From Bathynomus jamesi (lineage: Eukaryota; Arthropoda; Malacostraca; Isopoda; Cirolanidae), in contig JAJOZX010000925.1 in the NCBI GenBank assembly GCA_023014485.1, positions 187,001 through 251,000 of the forward strand: a stretch of 64,000 nucleotides of DNA. Reading direction: 5' to 3'. The notes below the pieces were generated by a model that saw only the letters and a program-made list of their open reading frames with translations, had not been told where the DNA came from and searched no databases. Both the position numbers and the translations under genes were made by a program. Positions within the stretch are counted from its first letter, which is position 1. Every line of letters starts with the position of its first letter. Below are positions 51,223-61,551 of this stretch, piece after piece.

Positions 51223-52505
51223 TCAGGTAACCAAAAATGTTCGTGCAGTTTTTACGACCAACATGGATGGAATTAAAAACAATACAGAAAAACAAATTTA
51301 ATCAGGAAAATAGTTTCCTTCGGTTTCAGAAATCTTTTCCCAACGAGATACAAGCTTAGATATACCTTTTGCTTAGAACTCCTTAGGTTTTGATGCAAAA
51401 AAACTGTTAAGTTCCTGTTCAAGTGTTTCTCTAATAAGAAGTCTTTTATTGCGCATGTGATTATCTAGAGACAAGAAGAGATGGTAACCAGAAGGTGACA
51501 TGTCCGGAGAATAAAGTGGGTGAGGCAAAAGTTCCTAATCTAGGCTTTGCAGCTTATCTCGCACTACGCGAGCAATATGTGGTCGTGCGTTATCCTGAAG
51601 GAAAACAGTTCCTTTGCGGTTGACTAGCGCTGGATGCTTTCGGATCAACACATTTTGGACTCGCTGTAGTTGTGCAGCGTATAACCTCTCCTGTGATTGA
51701 TGTTCCAGGATGTATCAACTCGTAATGCACAATACCAGAGCTATTCCACCACACACACATCATCACTCTCTGTTGATGAAAACCAGGTCTGCGAGTTTGT
51801 GGTCGAGCTTCACCTGGTGATAGCCAGGCATGTGATCGCTTTCGATTGTCGTACAAGACCCATTTCTCATCACAGGTCAATAATCGATTAAAAAATGGTT
51901 CATTCCTTTGGCGTGCAAGAAGTGACAAGCAAATTGTCATTCGCTGGTGTCTGTTTTGTTCACTGAGTTCGTAGGGTACCCATTTCCCTAATGAGTATCT
52001 CTTTCCGATGCGGTGCAAATGAAGACGAATAGTTTCATCGCTTGTGTTGAACTTTAAAGCAAGCATCTGACACGTTTGAAGTGGGTTAGATTCAACGTCA
52101 GTCCTGAGTTCGTCGTCATCAATGGTCACCGATCGTCCTTTACGAGGTGCATCTTCAAGTGACTCATTTCCAGTCGGAAACCTCTTAAACCACTTTTGAG
52201 CAGTGCGGTCACTAACTTCATCTTCACCAAATGCTGTACATATTCTGCGGGCCGCTTCTGTTGCTTTTGTTCCAAGTTTAAACTCGTACAGAAGACATGC
52301 TCTCAAAACCAACCTTCATGTCGCCATGTTGTCTCCACTTGTTACTGCTGTGAGCACACTGTCCGTATGGTTATCTGGTAGTGAATGATTTGTATATGTT
52401 TCATGTTTCCGAAAATGCTTACGAACTGTTGCCATTCGAAGGGTTTATTTATTTAAAGCTCATAAACAAGAGAACATCGAAAACCGCACGAACTTTTGTG
52501 GTTAC

Positions 52506-52509
<4 letters not shown>
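51223..52509 (-). mobile_element. Full-length mariner, minus strand
   Basis: Ends TCAGGTAACCAAAAATGTTC / GAACTTTTGTGGTTACCTGA with TA on both sides; 1287 bp, the standard full mariner size. It inserted at the 3' end of the CR1-like LINE and abuts a (TA)n tract. Confidence 0.9.
51330..52335 (-). pseudogene. Mariner transposase (SETMAR-type), inactivated
   Basis: Frame 52312-51590 reads LRACLLYEFKLGTKATEAAR, VSDRTAQKWFKRF (helix-turn-helix), APRKGRSVTIDDDELR, LLTCDEKWVLYDNRKR (first Asp), ITGEVI, then a frame change. The continuation has LQDNARPHIARVVRDKL (second Asp) and YSPDMSPSGYHLFLSLDN, where the third Asp is Gly, and the end WEKISETEGNYFPD. The start codon region is also shifted at ~52320. 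The family resembles the mariner transposase fused in primate SETMAR. Stops at ~51550 as well. Confidence 0.85.
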
Positions 52510-52552
<43 letters not shown>

Positions 52553-52560
52553 CACGCACA
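52510..52560. repeat. (TA)n(CA)n tract
   Basis: TA repeat between two mariners. Confidence 0.9.
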
Positions 52561-52943
52561 CAGGGTGTCCCTTAAGTCTGGAACCATAGGGCAAATGATA
52601 AAAACGCCGAAGAGACTTTTGAAGACTTTGTAAAATGAGCGAGGATGGTAGCGGCTGTGTCATCGTCGGTGGATGTCCTCGGAGGTCCACTGCGTGGTTT
52701 ATCTCCTATGGATCTCGTTTCCCTGAACTTTGCTACAAGTTTGCCGACACAGCCGTGTGTTATCGGCGCGCGGTCCGGATGCAATCTGTTAAATTCCTCA
52801 GCGACCTCCCTGACTCCGATTTCCTACGAGCAGAATTACCTGGATGCGTTCTTCCTTCCTCAAAGGCATCATGGGCACTCGCATAAACGGAAAAACATGA
52901 ATTACTTATTTTACCCTATGGTTCCAACTTATGGGACACCCTG
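52561..52943 (-). mobile_element. Mariner-like element, CAGGGTGTCC family copy B4 (383 bp)
   Basis: Ends CAGGGTGTCCCTTAAGTCTG and complement. Coding on the minus strand, frame 52784-52572: LHPDRAPITHGCVGKLVAKF, RETRSIGDKPRSGPPRTSTD, the helix-turn-helix region and linker only; an upstream RKEERIQVILLVGNRSQ lies in another frame. The catalytic domain is deleted. Confidence 0.8.
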
Positions 52944-53476
52944 TATATATATGTTAGTTCACAATAACTGCCATATTTCAGCGAAGCAATTAAACTCTGA
53001 TTGAGTAAAATATTGAAGAAGATAATTTACAAAAGACAAATACCGTCCCTCCAAAGTTGTTCGTAAACTGTCAATTGAAGTAACAAACGCGATACATAGT
53101 AATTTTCGGATTATTTAAAATAAATAAATAATTCCAACACGATGAATGAAAGTTAAAAGTAAAATGATTGGAAAAACCGTTCGTAAAAATACGACTATTG
53201 TAATTTCAAAAACTTGTAAAATTAAAGCATTCTTAACTTTCACTATTTTACTCAACGTTTTATGACAAGTTTGAACGAGACCAATAATAATACGCTTTAA
53301 CCGCTTTTCGGTTAAGAAATAAGGATTTGAGGTTTTGTTACACTCTTCATAACCTTAACCACAACCAACGCGATGTACCCTCTTTCTCTAGTACTATACG
53401 TATCTCAGATTCTGTCGAAACGCTCTTTTTATCCGTACCAAGACTGAAATACGCGACATACAGTAACGCACGGACG
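52944..53476. other. No gene seen
   Basis: AT-rich, short frames only. Confidence 0.5.
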
Positions 53477-53519
53477 GGCAAACCAACCACCAACCAACCA
53501 ACCAACCAACCAACCAACC
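53477..53519. repeat. (CCAA)n microsatellite
   Basis: About eight CCAA units directly before a tRNA-like sequence. Confidence 0.9.
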
Positions 53520-53705
53520 CCCGAAGTTCGGTGGTTAACACCATTTTCCTATAAGCGAATAGAAGAAGACACCGAAATCGGGGGTTTGAATCCCGATGGC
53601 GCTGGATCATAGTAATGCGGGAGTTAGCGCAATAGGCCTGATTCGTCTGACCTAAGCGCTGTGCCAGTTTCCGGAAGGAGGTTCGCTTAAAACCAAAAAA
53701 TTTCT
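53520..53705 (+). repeat. tRNA-derived SINE
   Basis: TTCGGTGGTTAACACC (A-box type) and GGGTTTGAATCCC (B box) at tRNA spacing, followed by a ~90 bp body (GATCATAGTAATGCGGGAG, TAAGCGCTGTGCC) and an A-rich end. Acceptor stem is not convincing, so SINE rather than tRNA. Confidence 0.55.
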
Positions 53706-54600
53706 TAAAAGCATTTAAAAAGTGGTAACACTGTTTTCGTTAGATTTTATTTACTGACTAATAAAATTTCAAAAGCAAAACCTAATCATTACTAATCAGA
53801 AATTTTTTAAGTTAAGCGACCTTTTTTTAACCCCGAAACTGTACGATTAACCTTTAATAATATAATAATCTGGGTTATCTTCAACGAATTTTACTTCACC
53901 CAAACAAAGTAAAATAAAAAGTTACATTTTATTTAGGCCAACAAAGAACCAATAAATATAATAAAGAAAACATTTTATCTTTTCTCGAGATTCGAGATTT
54001 TTCAACAGATATCCTGAAACAAAAGGTTCTTGCATAATGTAACGTGAAACCACATTAATGGCAGATCCATATGCGCTAATGGGAACTCACATGCAGTATA
54101 CATATGAGGTCACCATTGATTTAACAATCAACTAAAGAAAGAACAGGCTGAGCTCATTTTCCTCTTACTTAACAAATAAACGTTGAATACATCGAGTGAA
54201 TAACGTTACAAATGGCTTAAATTGAGTGTGCAATAATACAGTGACTGAATTATTGAAAGTGATGCCAATTACAATGAAAGGCCACTCCACAGTACATATA
54301 TAGAAATTAAATACATTAATTCAATATTAAACGAATAACATGAATGTGCGAATGAATTTCGGAGTTCTTTCACGGATGAAAGGAATGGCAAGTAAGACGG
54401 AGGGGGAGTCTGTTTAACGAGATGTTACATATTATGGTTGTGTTTAGTGTAAAATGTTTAAAGTAATCAAAACGTTGTCGATCCTATTTAAAAATTTAAA
54501 AACCTGGATTAGTTCGCCTCTGAGCGGACGCTTTTAAAAAAAATATAAATCGAAGATCAGCGAATGCACGATCGTATCATTTGTGACGGAATATATATAA
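53706..54600. other. No gene seen
   Basis: AT-rich sequence without recognisable elements. Confidence 0.5.
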
Positions 54601-54607
54601 TGTATAT

Positions 54608-54609
54608 GA

Positions 54610-54652
<43 letters not shown>
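54608..54652. repeat. (CA)n(TA)n tract
   Basis: Compound microsatellite. Confidence 0.9.
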
Positions 54653-54654
<2 letters not shown>

Positions 54655-54659
54655 ACACC

Positions 54660-54905
54660 AATCGACCAGGGAAGTACTCCGGTGAGGGGGGGGGGGAGAC
54701 GTTAGGCAGAAGAGAGGAAGTGCTGAAACTCGTTCTCATGTCACTGTCGTCCTCAGCTAATCTTTTTCCGTGTCTCATCTACCCTGTGAGCAGTCTAGCA
54801 TGGTCTCAAACACACGCACTTTGCACACTACACAATCTTTTCAAAATTTTTATGTAAAAAAAGGCATCTTAAGCCTCGGAGACCTTGATTTTAGGAGCCT
54901 ATATA
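54660..54905 (+). repeat. 5' part of the jockey-like LINE seen at the window start
   Basis: CACAATCTTTTCAAAAT and AGCCTCGGAGACCTTGATTT match positions 2-60 of the window, where they precede the endonuclease frame. The upstream part (CAGTCTAGCATGGTCTCAAA) should therefore be further 5' sequence of that LINE. No coding motif. Confidence 0.6.
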
Positions 54906-54916
54906 TAAGCCCCCTC

Positions 54917-54920
<4 letters not shown>

Positions 54921-54952
<32 letters not shown>
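54921..54952. repeat. (TA)n tract
   Basis: TA repeat serving as the target of the following hAT element. Confidence 0.9.
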
Positions 54953-54955
<3 letters not shown>

Positions 54956-55815
54956 TGGCGTGCGGTCCATGGAAGCAAGGAAAGCAATGCTTCCCTATTC
55001 AAAGAAAGAAGAAAATGCTGTATTATACTTTAAAGTTTAAACAGTTCAATATGTGTTAATAATTTGTACAAAATCATTTTATTATACTATTTATAGCATT
55101 TGATTGGTAATCAGGTGGATACATAGTATATACATTGGTTGCCGTTCGTGCAAGAACCTTTAAGAAAGCCGACGCAAAATATCTCGAGTTGGACAACAAT
55201 TGACGAAATGCATCCTTTTTCCCAATGACTTTCGCTTTTTTTTTACTGTTACAAATTGTTTCTTTCCATTCTAAAAACTCATTTAATGTTTAATAATGTA
55301 GTATTTATTGAATACAACAAGTTTCATATATAGTTTTTCTACTACTAAAAAATTCCATGGCCATGTTAAGCGAAAAAGAATATATATTTATCATTATTTT
55401 ATCCTTCCCTATGTCAAAAAGGAAGCAATTTAGATTTCGCTGTCCAGATCTTATAGTTAATTTTCTTGAAATATCTGGCAACTTATACGTGCTGTCTGCT
55501 GTCATTCTCTCATTTAAAGCGAATACATAACTACGCTAGAAATGCGCAAGGGGAAGAAAGGCTTGCAAGTTTAGCTTTAATCTCAATTGAGAAAAAGCTT
55601 CTTAAGGATATGAAAACCAATGCCTTTTACGAAGAAATAATAGATACATTTAATAAAAAAGAAAGAAGAATAGAATTAACCTATAAGTAAAGTAAGTAGA
55701 TGATTATGTGTGTTCTTTTTTATTATATACGAGTATTTTAAAGTTTTATTTTTATTATCTTTGTTGTTTTTGCTTGAATTGCTTCCCCTTGACGAAAAAT
55801 CACCGCACGCCACTG
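54953..55815 (+). mobile_element. hAT element in a (TA)n target
   Basis: Ends CAGTGGCGTGCGGTCCA and TCACCGCACGCCACTG. The flanking 8 bp are ATATATAT on both sides, compatible with a hAT duplication but not diagnostic. A transposase C-terminal exon remains at 55480-55689. Confidence 0.75.
55480..55689 (+). pseudogene. hAT transposase C-terminal segment
   Basis: Reads LLSFSHLKRIHNYARNAQGE, ERLASLALISIEKKLLKDM, and ends RRIELTYK with a stop at 55687-55689. This matches the hATC dimerisation region of ZMYM/Charlie-type hAT proteins (SFSxLKRIKxYxRNxxGxERL). Everything upstream is missing, so no activity is expected. Confidence 0.7.
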
Positions 55816-55848
55816 ATATATATATATATAATATATATATATAATATA
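55816..55848. repeat. (TA)n tract
   Basis: Shared boundary of a hAT (left) and a mariner (right). Confidence 0.9.
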
Positions 55849-57059
55849 CAGGGTGTCCCATAAGTCCGGCATTATAGGAGAAATTCATATTTTATATTTC
55901 TACAAACCATAATTCATATTTTTCTATTTCTACAGGCCATAATGTCTGTGAGCAAGGAAGAACGAATCCAGATAATTCTACTCATAGGAAATCGGAGTCA
56001 AAGAGAGGCTGCTGCTGAATTTAACAGACTGCATCCAGACCGCGAGCCAATAACACAGAGTTGTGTTAGCAGACTTGTTGCAAAGCTTAAGGAAACGGGA
56101 TCCATAGAAGATAAACCACGCAGTGGACCTTCAAGGAGGTCCACTGACGATGATACAGCGACTGCTATCCTGGCTCATTTTAACAGAAGTCCCAATAAGT
56201 CTCTTCGGCGATTGTCCGCCGAGACAGGAGTGTCGAAAAGTAGCATCCATCGCATTCTTCAGGCTCACAAATGGCATCCATATAAACTTCAGATCCTACA
56301 GAATTAAGCGAAGGTGATGATCCCGACCGGCGGATGGAATTTTGTGAATGGGCTACGGAACAATATGCTCGGGATGCCAATTTCCCGTCCACCATTCTGT
56401 TCAGTGACGAGGCTGTTTTTTATGGAAATGGTGAGGTACATCGACAGAACACCCGCTACTGGCCTCAAAACAACCCTCACTGGTATACCTCTTCAAAGGA
56501 ACAAGGTGCATCTCGGGTGATGGTATGGTGTGGCATTTGGAAGGATCGCATCATACGCCCCCTCTTTTTCGATGAACGTGTCACCTGAGGCACCTACCTA
56601 CGTATGCTCATGGAAGAAGCATTTCCCAGTGTCTTGAACGAAGAAGGAAATTTCCCAACATGGTTCCAGCAAGACGGCGCTCCTGCACATTAGAGCACCC
56701 AAGTAAGGGAATACCTGTACCAACAACTCCCTGGTCATTGGATAGGACGTCGAGGGCCTGTGGAATGGCCAGCTGGAAGCCCGGATCTCACAACACTACA
56801 TTTTTATTTCTGGGGCCACTTGAAAGCGCTGGTATACGCAGAGAAAATTAGGAGTGTTGAACATTTGCGGCAGCACATTATTGGGGCATGTAACACCATT
56901 ACTCCTGACATCATTCACCGTGTGCTTGCTGACTGGGTATCACGTCTGAATTTGTGTATTGAGAACAATGGTGGACATATTGAGCACGTTCTGTAAATAA
57001 AAGCTTTTGTTTTGCCTTTTTTTATTATTTTTCCTATGATGCCTTACTTATGGGACACC

Positions 57060-57062
<3 letters not shown>
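55849..57062 (+). mobile_element. Mariner-like element, CAGGGTGTCC family copy B3 (full length)
   Basis: Ends CAGGGTGTCCCATAAGTCCG and complement CAGGGTGTCCCATAAGTAAG, in TA repeats on both sides. 1214 bp. It carries every part of the transposase and is the best guide to the family that includes B1, B2 and B4. Confidence 0.9.
55942..56996 (+). pseudogene. DD41D-like transposase, full length but broken
   Basis: ATG at 55942. N-terminal half open to 56307: KEERIQIILLIGNRSQREAA and SVSRLVAKLKETGSIEDKPR (two helix-turn-helix units), LRRLSAETGVSKSSIHRIL. After a frame change at ~56305: FSDEAVFYGNGEVHRQNTRY (first Asp), VMVWCGIWKD. In-frame stops at ~56588 and ~56693, the latter inside the second-Asp motif QQDGAPAH. 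Third motif reads SPDLTTLHFYFWG, with His instead of Asp. Spacing between second and third positions is 41 residues, as in rosa-type DD41D elements. Ends NNGGHIEHVL. Not active. Confidence 0.85.

Positions 57063-57122
<60 letters not shown>
57063..57122. repeat. (TA)n tract
   Basis: Follows the right end of mariner B3. Confidence 0.95.
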
Positions 57123-57125
<3 letters not shown>

Positions 57126-57229
57126 AACAATGTACAATAAGAATATTTACGTTTTCATTAGCATGAATCATGTTAAGGAATGTTTTTTCCTGATCTAATC
57201 AATCAGTTTTACAATACAAATTTGTCACC

Positions 57230-57530
57230 ATTGTTTGCAAATGCAAGCTGAATAACAGGTTTTTTTCCTTTTCAGACACTGCACATACTGCGTCAAATGT
57301 AACAACTTGGACACGTTCAAATAAGAAAATGGATTCCATATTGAATCTAAAGAGACGAAAAGCGAGAGGGGGACCAACAGCTCTTCGTGGGTCGTGGGGT
57401 CAGAATCACAACTGCTCCAACGAAGGCCTGAAGAGAGGCACCTTAATCGCTGAAATTTGAAGTCTGAGCCGATACTCGAACCCACAATCTTCAAATAAGT
57501 GCCCAGCGACAGTGAATTTTGGGGGCTTCG
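57230..57530 (-). repeat. Possible tRNA-derived SINE
   Basis: Minus strand has GTGGGTTCGAGTATC, a B-box-like sequence, at ~57470-57485. A 5' A box is not clear. The downstream body keeps an open 89-residue frame that is probably fortuitous. Confidence 0.35.
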
Positions 57531-58198
57531 ACGAACTGATGTTATAAAGGTGACTTTTTATAACATTTTATTGACTGTAGTTTTGATCAAGGCGTATCTA
57601 CAACAGAGGTGAGGTAATTATTTCGAGTCTGAGAGTGAAGGGTCATTAGCAGTGGTGTAGTGCTAAATAAAGAAGTGAGGGAATGCATTTTGAAAGTGTT
57701 ACTCAGATGCGGGGGGGACAATGGCGAGCGCGGCGAGCCCATACAGCTGGGGGTCCGGGGGCACTGTAAGCCCCCCCGGGAAATCTTTTGAAATCTGACC
57801 AATTTCAGGGATATTTTGAGGTCATACGCACTGGATATTAGGATATATTCCAAGGTTGAAGATGCAGTATTTCCAGTGTCATTAGATATACGACATCCAG
57901 TACGATCAATAAAAATAGCTAACAACTGGAATGATTAACTAAAAAAAAAGTTAACAACTGGTACGCCGTGGTGACTGTTTCACCAGATCTTTATAGGCTA
58001 GCATTGCCTCAGTCGAAGCTAAAAGAAATGAAACAGTTAATGATTCTTTCTCATATTTCTTCTAGGGGTGGGAATTAAAATTTCATGACGTTAGAGATTT
58101 GTAAGTTCGGATTTATTTGAAATAGTGAGGGAACGCCGTTCTGTCTACCAAAAAAAGTAAGGGAACGCCGTTCCCACGCGTTCCCACAGCACTACACC

Positions 58199-58769
58199 TA
58201 GTGATGTAAGTCGTTTTTTATTGTGTCGTTTTTTTTGTTGTTTTTTTTTGTTTAAAACGAAGATAGTCTGTTTTTTTTGTTTTTTATTGTTTTTAAACTT
58301 ATTCCATATTTTTCTTCCTTTAATCTAATATTAGTATTACCTATAATTTACTATACTACCATGCTTATACAGTTATACCTAGTATACATATATAGTCATC
58401 TTTTAGAAAAACTGAATCACGCAAAAAGTATATAATAGAAAGGAAAAACAAACCCTCATTTTTTATATGTATATATATTTTTTAACTAGAACATAAAACA
58501 TTCTTCCTTGTTTCAAACAATATACATAATTGTGATTGGCAAGAGTACCAGTATATATATTCCAGACAGAAAAAAAAATATTCACCTTTTTTGAACCTTT
58601 TTGTTAACCTAATGTTGTTTAACCTTCATTACCATGGAAAATCATCACTAGATTGGGTAGAGCATATATGCTAGTTTCAATATCACAGGTACTGGTATAA
58701 TATACATAATAAAAAATACATAATACTGGTATAAAACAATATATATAATTGTGATTGGCAAGAATACCA

Positions 58770-58828
<59 letters not shown>

Positions 58829-59793
58829 TATATATAATATATATATTCCAAATAGAAAAATAAAAATATTCATCTCTTTCTTTAACCTTTGTGTTAACCT
58901 AATGCTGTTTAACTTTCATTATCTGATTCTATTCCATTGAAGAATCATTATCACTAGATTGATTAGAGCATATAGTTTCAATATCATAGGTACTGGTACT
59001 TATTGCAGATTTGGATGTTGACGAAGCCAATGTAGCACCATGTTTACTTCACTTTCTTGGAATTTTGCATTTGGGATATAAATACTAGCTTTGCTGCTCT
59101 GTCTGTGCTTAATCGGTTTCTTTTGGCTGTATGGATATTACTGGATGTGCTAAATGATTTCGGAGGTAATGAAAGGGCGAAATAGAGGTGTATGAGTTTG
59201 TGTAGGTATATATGCGAGTATGCGTGCGTATGTATCTGGAATTCTGGATGTATGCGTGTGTATGGGGTATATAATAGATATAAATATGTATATAAGTATT
59301 TATGTATATATTGGTATATATGTATATGGGTGTATGTGTATGTATATATATGGATGGTCTCGGGGGGGGGGAAATATGTCATCGCGGGTCTAAAGGATAG
59401 TTAAGTGGGAGATTCAAAATCGAGGCATGGATGGGAGAGTCCTGGAAAGGTTGGACAATGGGCAGTCAGCTCCCAGCCAGTGTTCTCGCAAGTTTAATGG
59501 ATCTAAGATACAAGACTTTCAGTGCAAGAAAGAGGCCAGTTTTTTTCTGTAAATAGGCTGAAAAGGACATTCTATACTGGTACCATATGGCCTATTTTAT
59601 TATTTATTTATTTATTTATTTTTATAATATATATCATTGCAAAAGTTATACCTTATAATTAAATTGGCAATATCTATATTAATTATTAAAAAAACAAAAA
59701 AAACAAAAAAAAAACAATAAAAAACAAATAAAACGACAAAAAAAACAAAAAAAACAACATGGACATAAAAAAAACCGTTTTTTAACATCACTA
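58199..59793. mobile_element. hAT-like element (inner), TAGTGATGT ends
   Basis: Ends TAGTGATGTAAGTCGTTTTT and AAAAACGGTT...ACATCACTA complement, with a perfect 8 bp duplication ACTACACC (58191-58198, 59794-59801). The duplication lies in the right TIR of the outer hAT. 1.6 kb, no transposase recognised; T/A homopolymers near both ends, (TA)n at ~58772-58845 and a TATG-rich stretch at 59205-59350. Confidence 0.8.
58515..58985. repeat. Direct duplication inside the inner hAT
   Basis: 58515-58700 and 58738-58985 share AATTGTGATTGGCAAGA, GTTAACCTAATG, TCATCACTAGATTG, AGAGCATATA and GGTACTGGTA in the same order. The second copy is expanded by (TA)n. Confidence 0.7.
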
Positions 59794-60002
59794 ACTACAC
59801 CACTGGCTCATTAGTGAGTGTGAAATCACACATTATTACAAATGTATAGTACAATTGCCCGCATATGTAATATTTCTCGCCTCACAAGCGACTCCGTACA
59901 TGTGGCAACGCCGCAGTGTTAGTCAAGGTACCCCAACTGGGGAAAGGTGGGGTGGAGGTGGGACAACCGAGTCCAACAACATAATTATAACACAGACATA
60001 TA

Positions 60003-60045
60003 CAGGGGTTGGACACAATAATGGAAACACTCGCATTTTCGATGC
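60003..60045. repeat. Lone Tc1-like terminus
   Basis: CAGGGGTTGGACACAATAAT followed by GGAAACAC, preceded by TA, resembles the end of a Tc1-type element. The opposite end was not found. Confidence 0.4.
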
Positions 60046-60426
60046 TATATTTTCTGGTATCATTAGTGGCGTTATGTACTTTATTAAATTAATATGTAAC
60101 TGCATATAATATTCAGAACATCATCTATTTTAATATGTTCATATTGGTTTTTCATGTTCTTGTAGAATAAATAAGAATATGGCGCTTGGAAAAAATGTTA
60201 CTGACTGTGAATTAAAGTTTACTAGCTATTAAAGTTTACCCAATATTTTCGTTAAAACTAACGAAAATATCATGACTTAACCTAACCAATCGTCAAGGGC
60301 GTACAGTTGACCTAACCGGGCATTCATTTGACCTGGGGCAACTCACAAGTAGATAGATCACAGCACTACATTATCACATGCTCACACTACAACAATAATA
60401 TTCAAACTAAACTAGGTCTAAGCAGG

Positions 60427-60770
60427 TAACAAATAAACAGGTAAAATTGTTGTTTAGCACCCAACTAGTGACCCCCACTTCTGTTTTTTGTTTCTAGTGT
60501 AGTTTTAGCTCCTCTTTCCAAATGTGTGTGCAATCTCACAACCTTCACATGACATGATTCACAATACACTGGAACTAAAAACTACCCACGCAACGCTGCC
60601 AGACGCAAAATGGTACTGAAAACTTTAAGAGCTATAACTTTTTTAATATTAATTTGCGACAAATTTCGATTGCATATTTGGAAAGAGGAGCTAAAACTGC
60701 ACTAGAAACAAAAAGAAAGTGGTGGGTCACTAGTTGGGTGTTAAAACACAATTTAACCGATTATTTTTGT
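60427..60770. repeat. Foldback element
   Basis: Arms ~60427-60522 and ~60669-60770; e.g. CACCCAACTAGTGACCC and GGGTCACTAGTTGGGTG, GAGGAGCTAAAACTGCACTA and complement. Non-coding; target duplication not resolved. Confidence 0.7.
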
Positions 60771-60810
60771 GATTTTGATAATTCAGTCACTGTTATTCAG
60801 ATCCGTGTGC

Positions 60811-61551
60811 GGAAATTTGTACGTCAACATTTGTACGCCAGAACATTTATACGACTGACATTTGTACGACGGTAATTTAAATATGCGCTCTACCGGACTT
60901 TTTTGACTTGAGTATGCAATCTACCCATGATAATAACCGTGACTTCATTTTTTTATAAAAACATAAGCACAGGTGCAAAAAAAAATAAATAAATAAAAGT
61001 AAACATTATTTAAATATTTTGAAAATAATTTCAATTTGAAGAATTTTAAATTTTATCATGTATCACAGCGCATTAAAGGATTAACAGGTAGGTAAATGGT
61101 TAATGAATAGGTACAGGTGGTAAGGTTAGGTCTGGAGATTAATGAGAAAAAACTTGCAAGATTTGTTCTCCGATTTTTTAAATGACATTCGTTAGGTTAG
61201 GTTAGGTCTGGAGATTAATGAGAAAAAATCGCAAGATTTCTCCGATTTTTTAAATGACTTCGTTCTGTATATCGCGTTACATTTTCTCTTAAAATGATAA
61301 GCTGAAATCTAGTTTCAATTATGCATTTAATTATTGTAATATGTAATTTCATAATTTGTGATAATTTGTATTTTAATTTACCTAGTTTCAAATTCAATTT
61401 TATTAACTGATCATGAATTTCTTGCGTATAACGTATAAATTACCATCGTACAAATGCTTGGCGTATAAATTTCCAGTCGTATAATAAATGTTCTGGCGTA
61501 CAAATGCTGGCGTATAAATTTCCGTCGTACAAATGTTGGCGTACAAATTTC
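60811..61551. repeat. MITE with iterated ATTTGTACG ends
   Basis: Inverted ends built of repeated (A)CATTTGTACG(C/A)C units: five at the left (60811-60870), six or more at the right (61430-61551). The middle has a direct duplication (61123-61185, 61199-61260) containing GGTTAGGTCTGGAGATTAAT. No coding. Confidence 0.65.

Larger units (their letters stand above)
57650..59805. mobile_element. hAT MITE (outer), split by another hAT-like element
   Basis: Ends CAGTGGTGTAGTGCT and AGCACTACACCACTG once the inner element is removed. Outside 8 bp GGTCATTA and GCTCATTA, one mismatch. The outer element alone is ~555 bp and contains GC-rich CCCCCCGGG-type runs around 57710-57785; no coding. Confidence 0.75.

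Noticed and set aside
53347..53610. Frame with a (LVGW)n-like stretch
   Set aside because: Translation of (CCAA)n plus a SINE on the opposite strand.
57225..57494. 89-residue minus-strand frame as a gene
   Set aside because: It overlaps a B-box-like SINE candidate and has no domain.
61186..61206. TTAGG-like repeats as an internal telomere
   Set aside because: Only two or three units, inside a MITE (and likewise at 47963 near no other telomeric feature). Too short to call an interstitial telomere.
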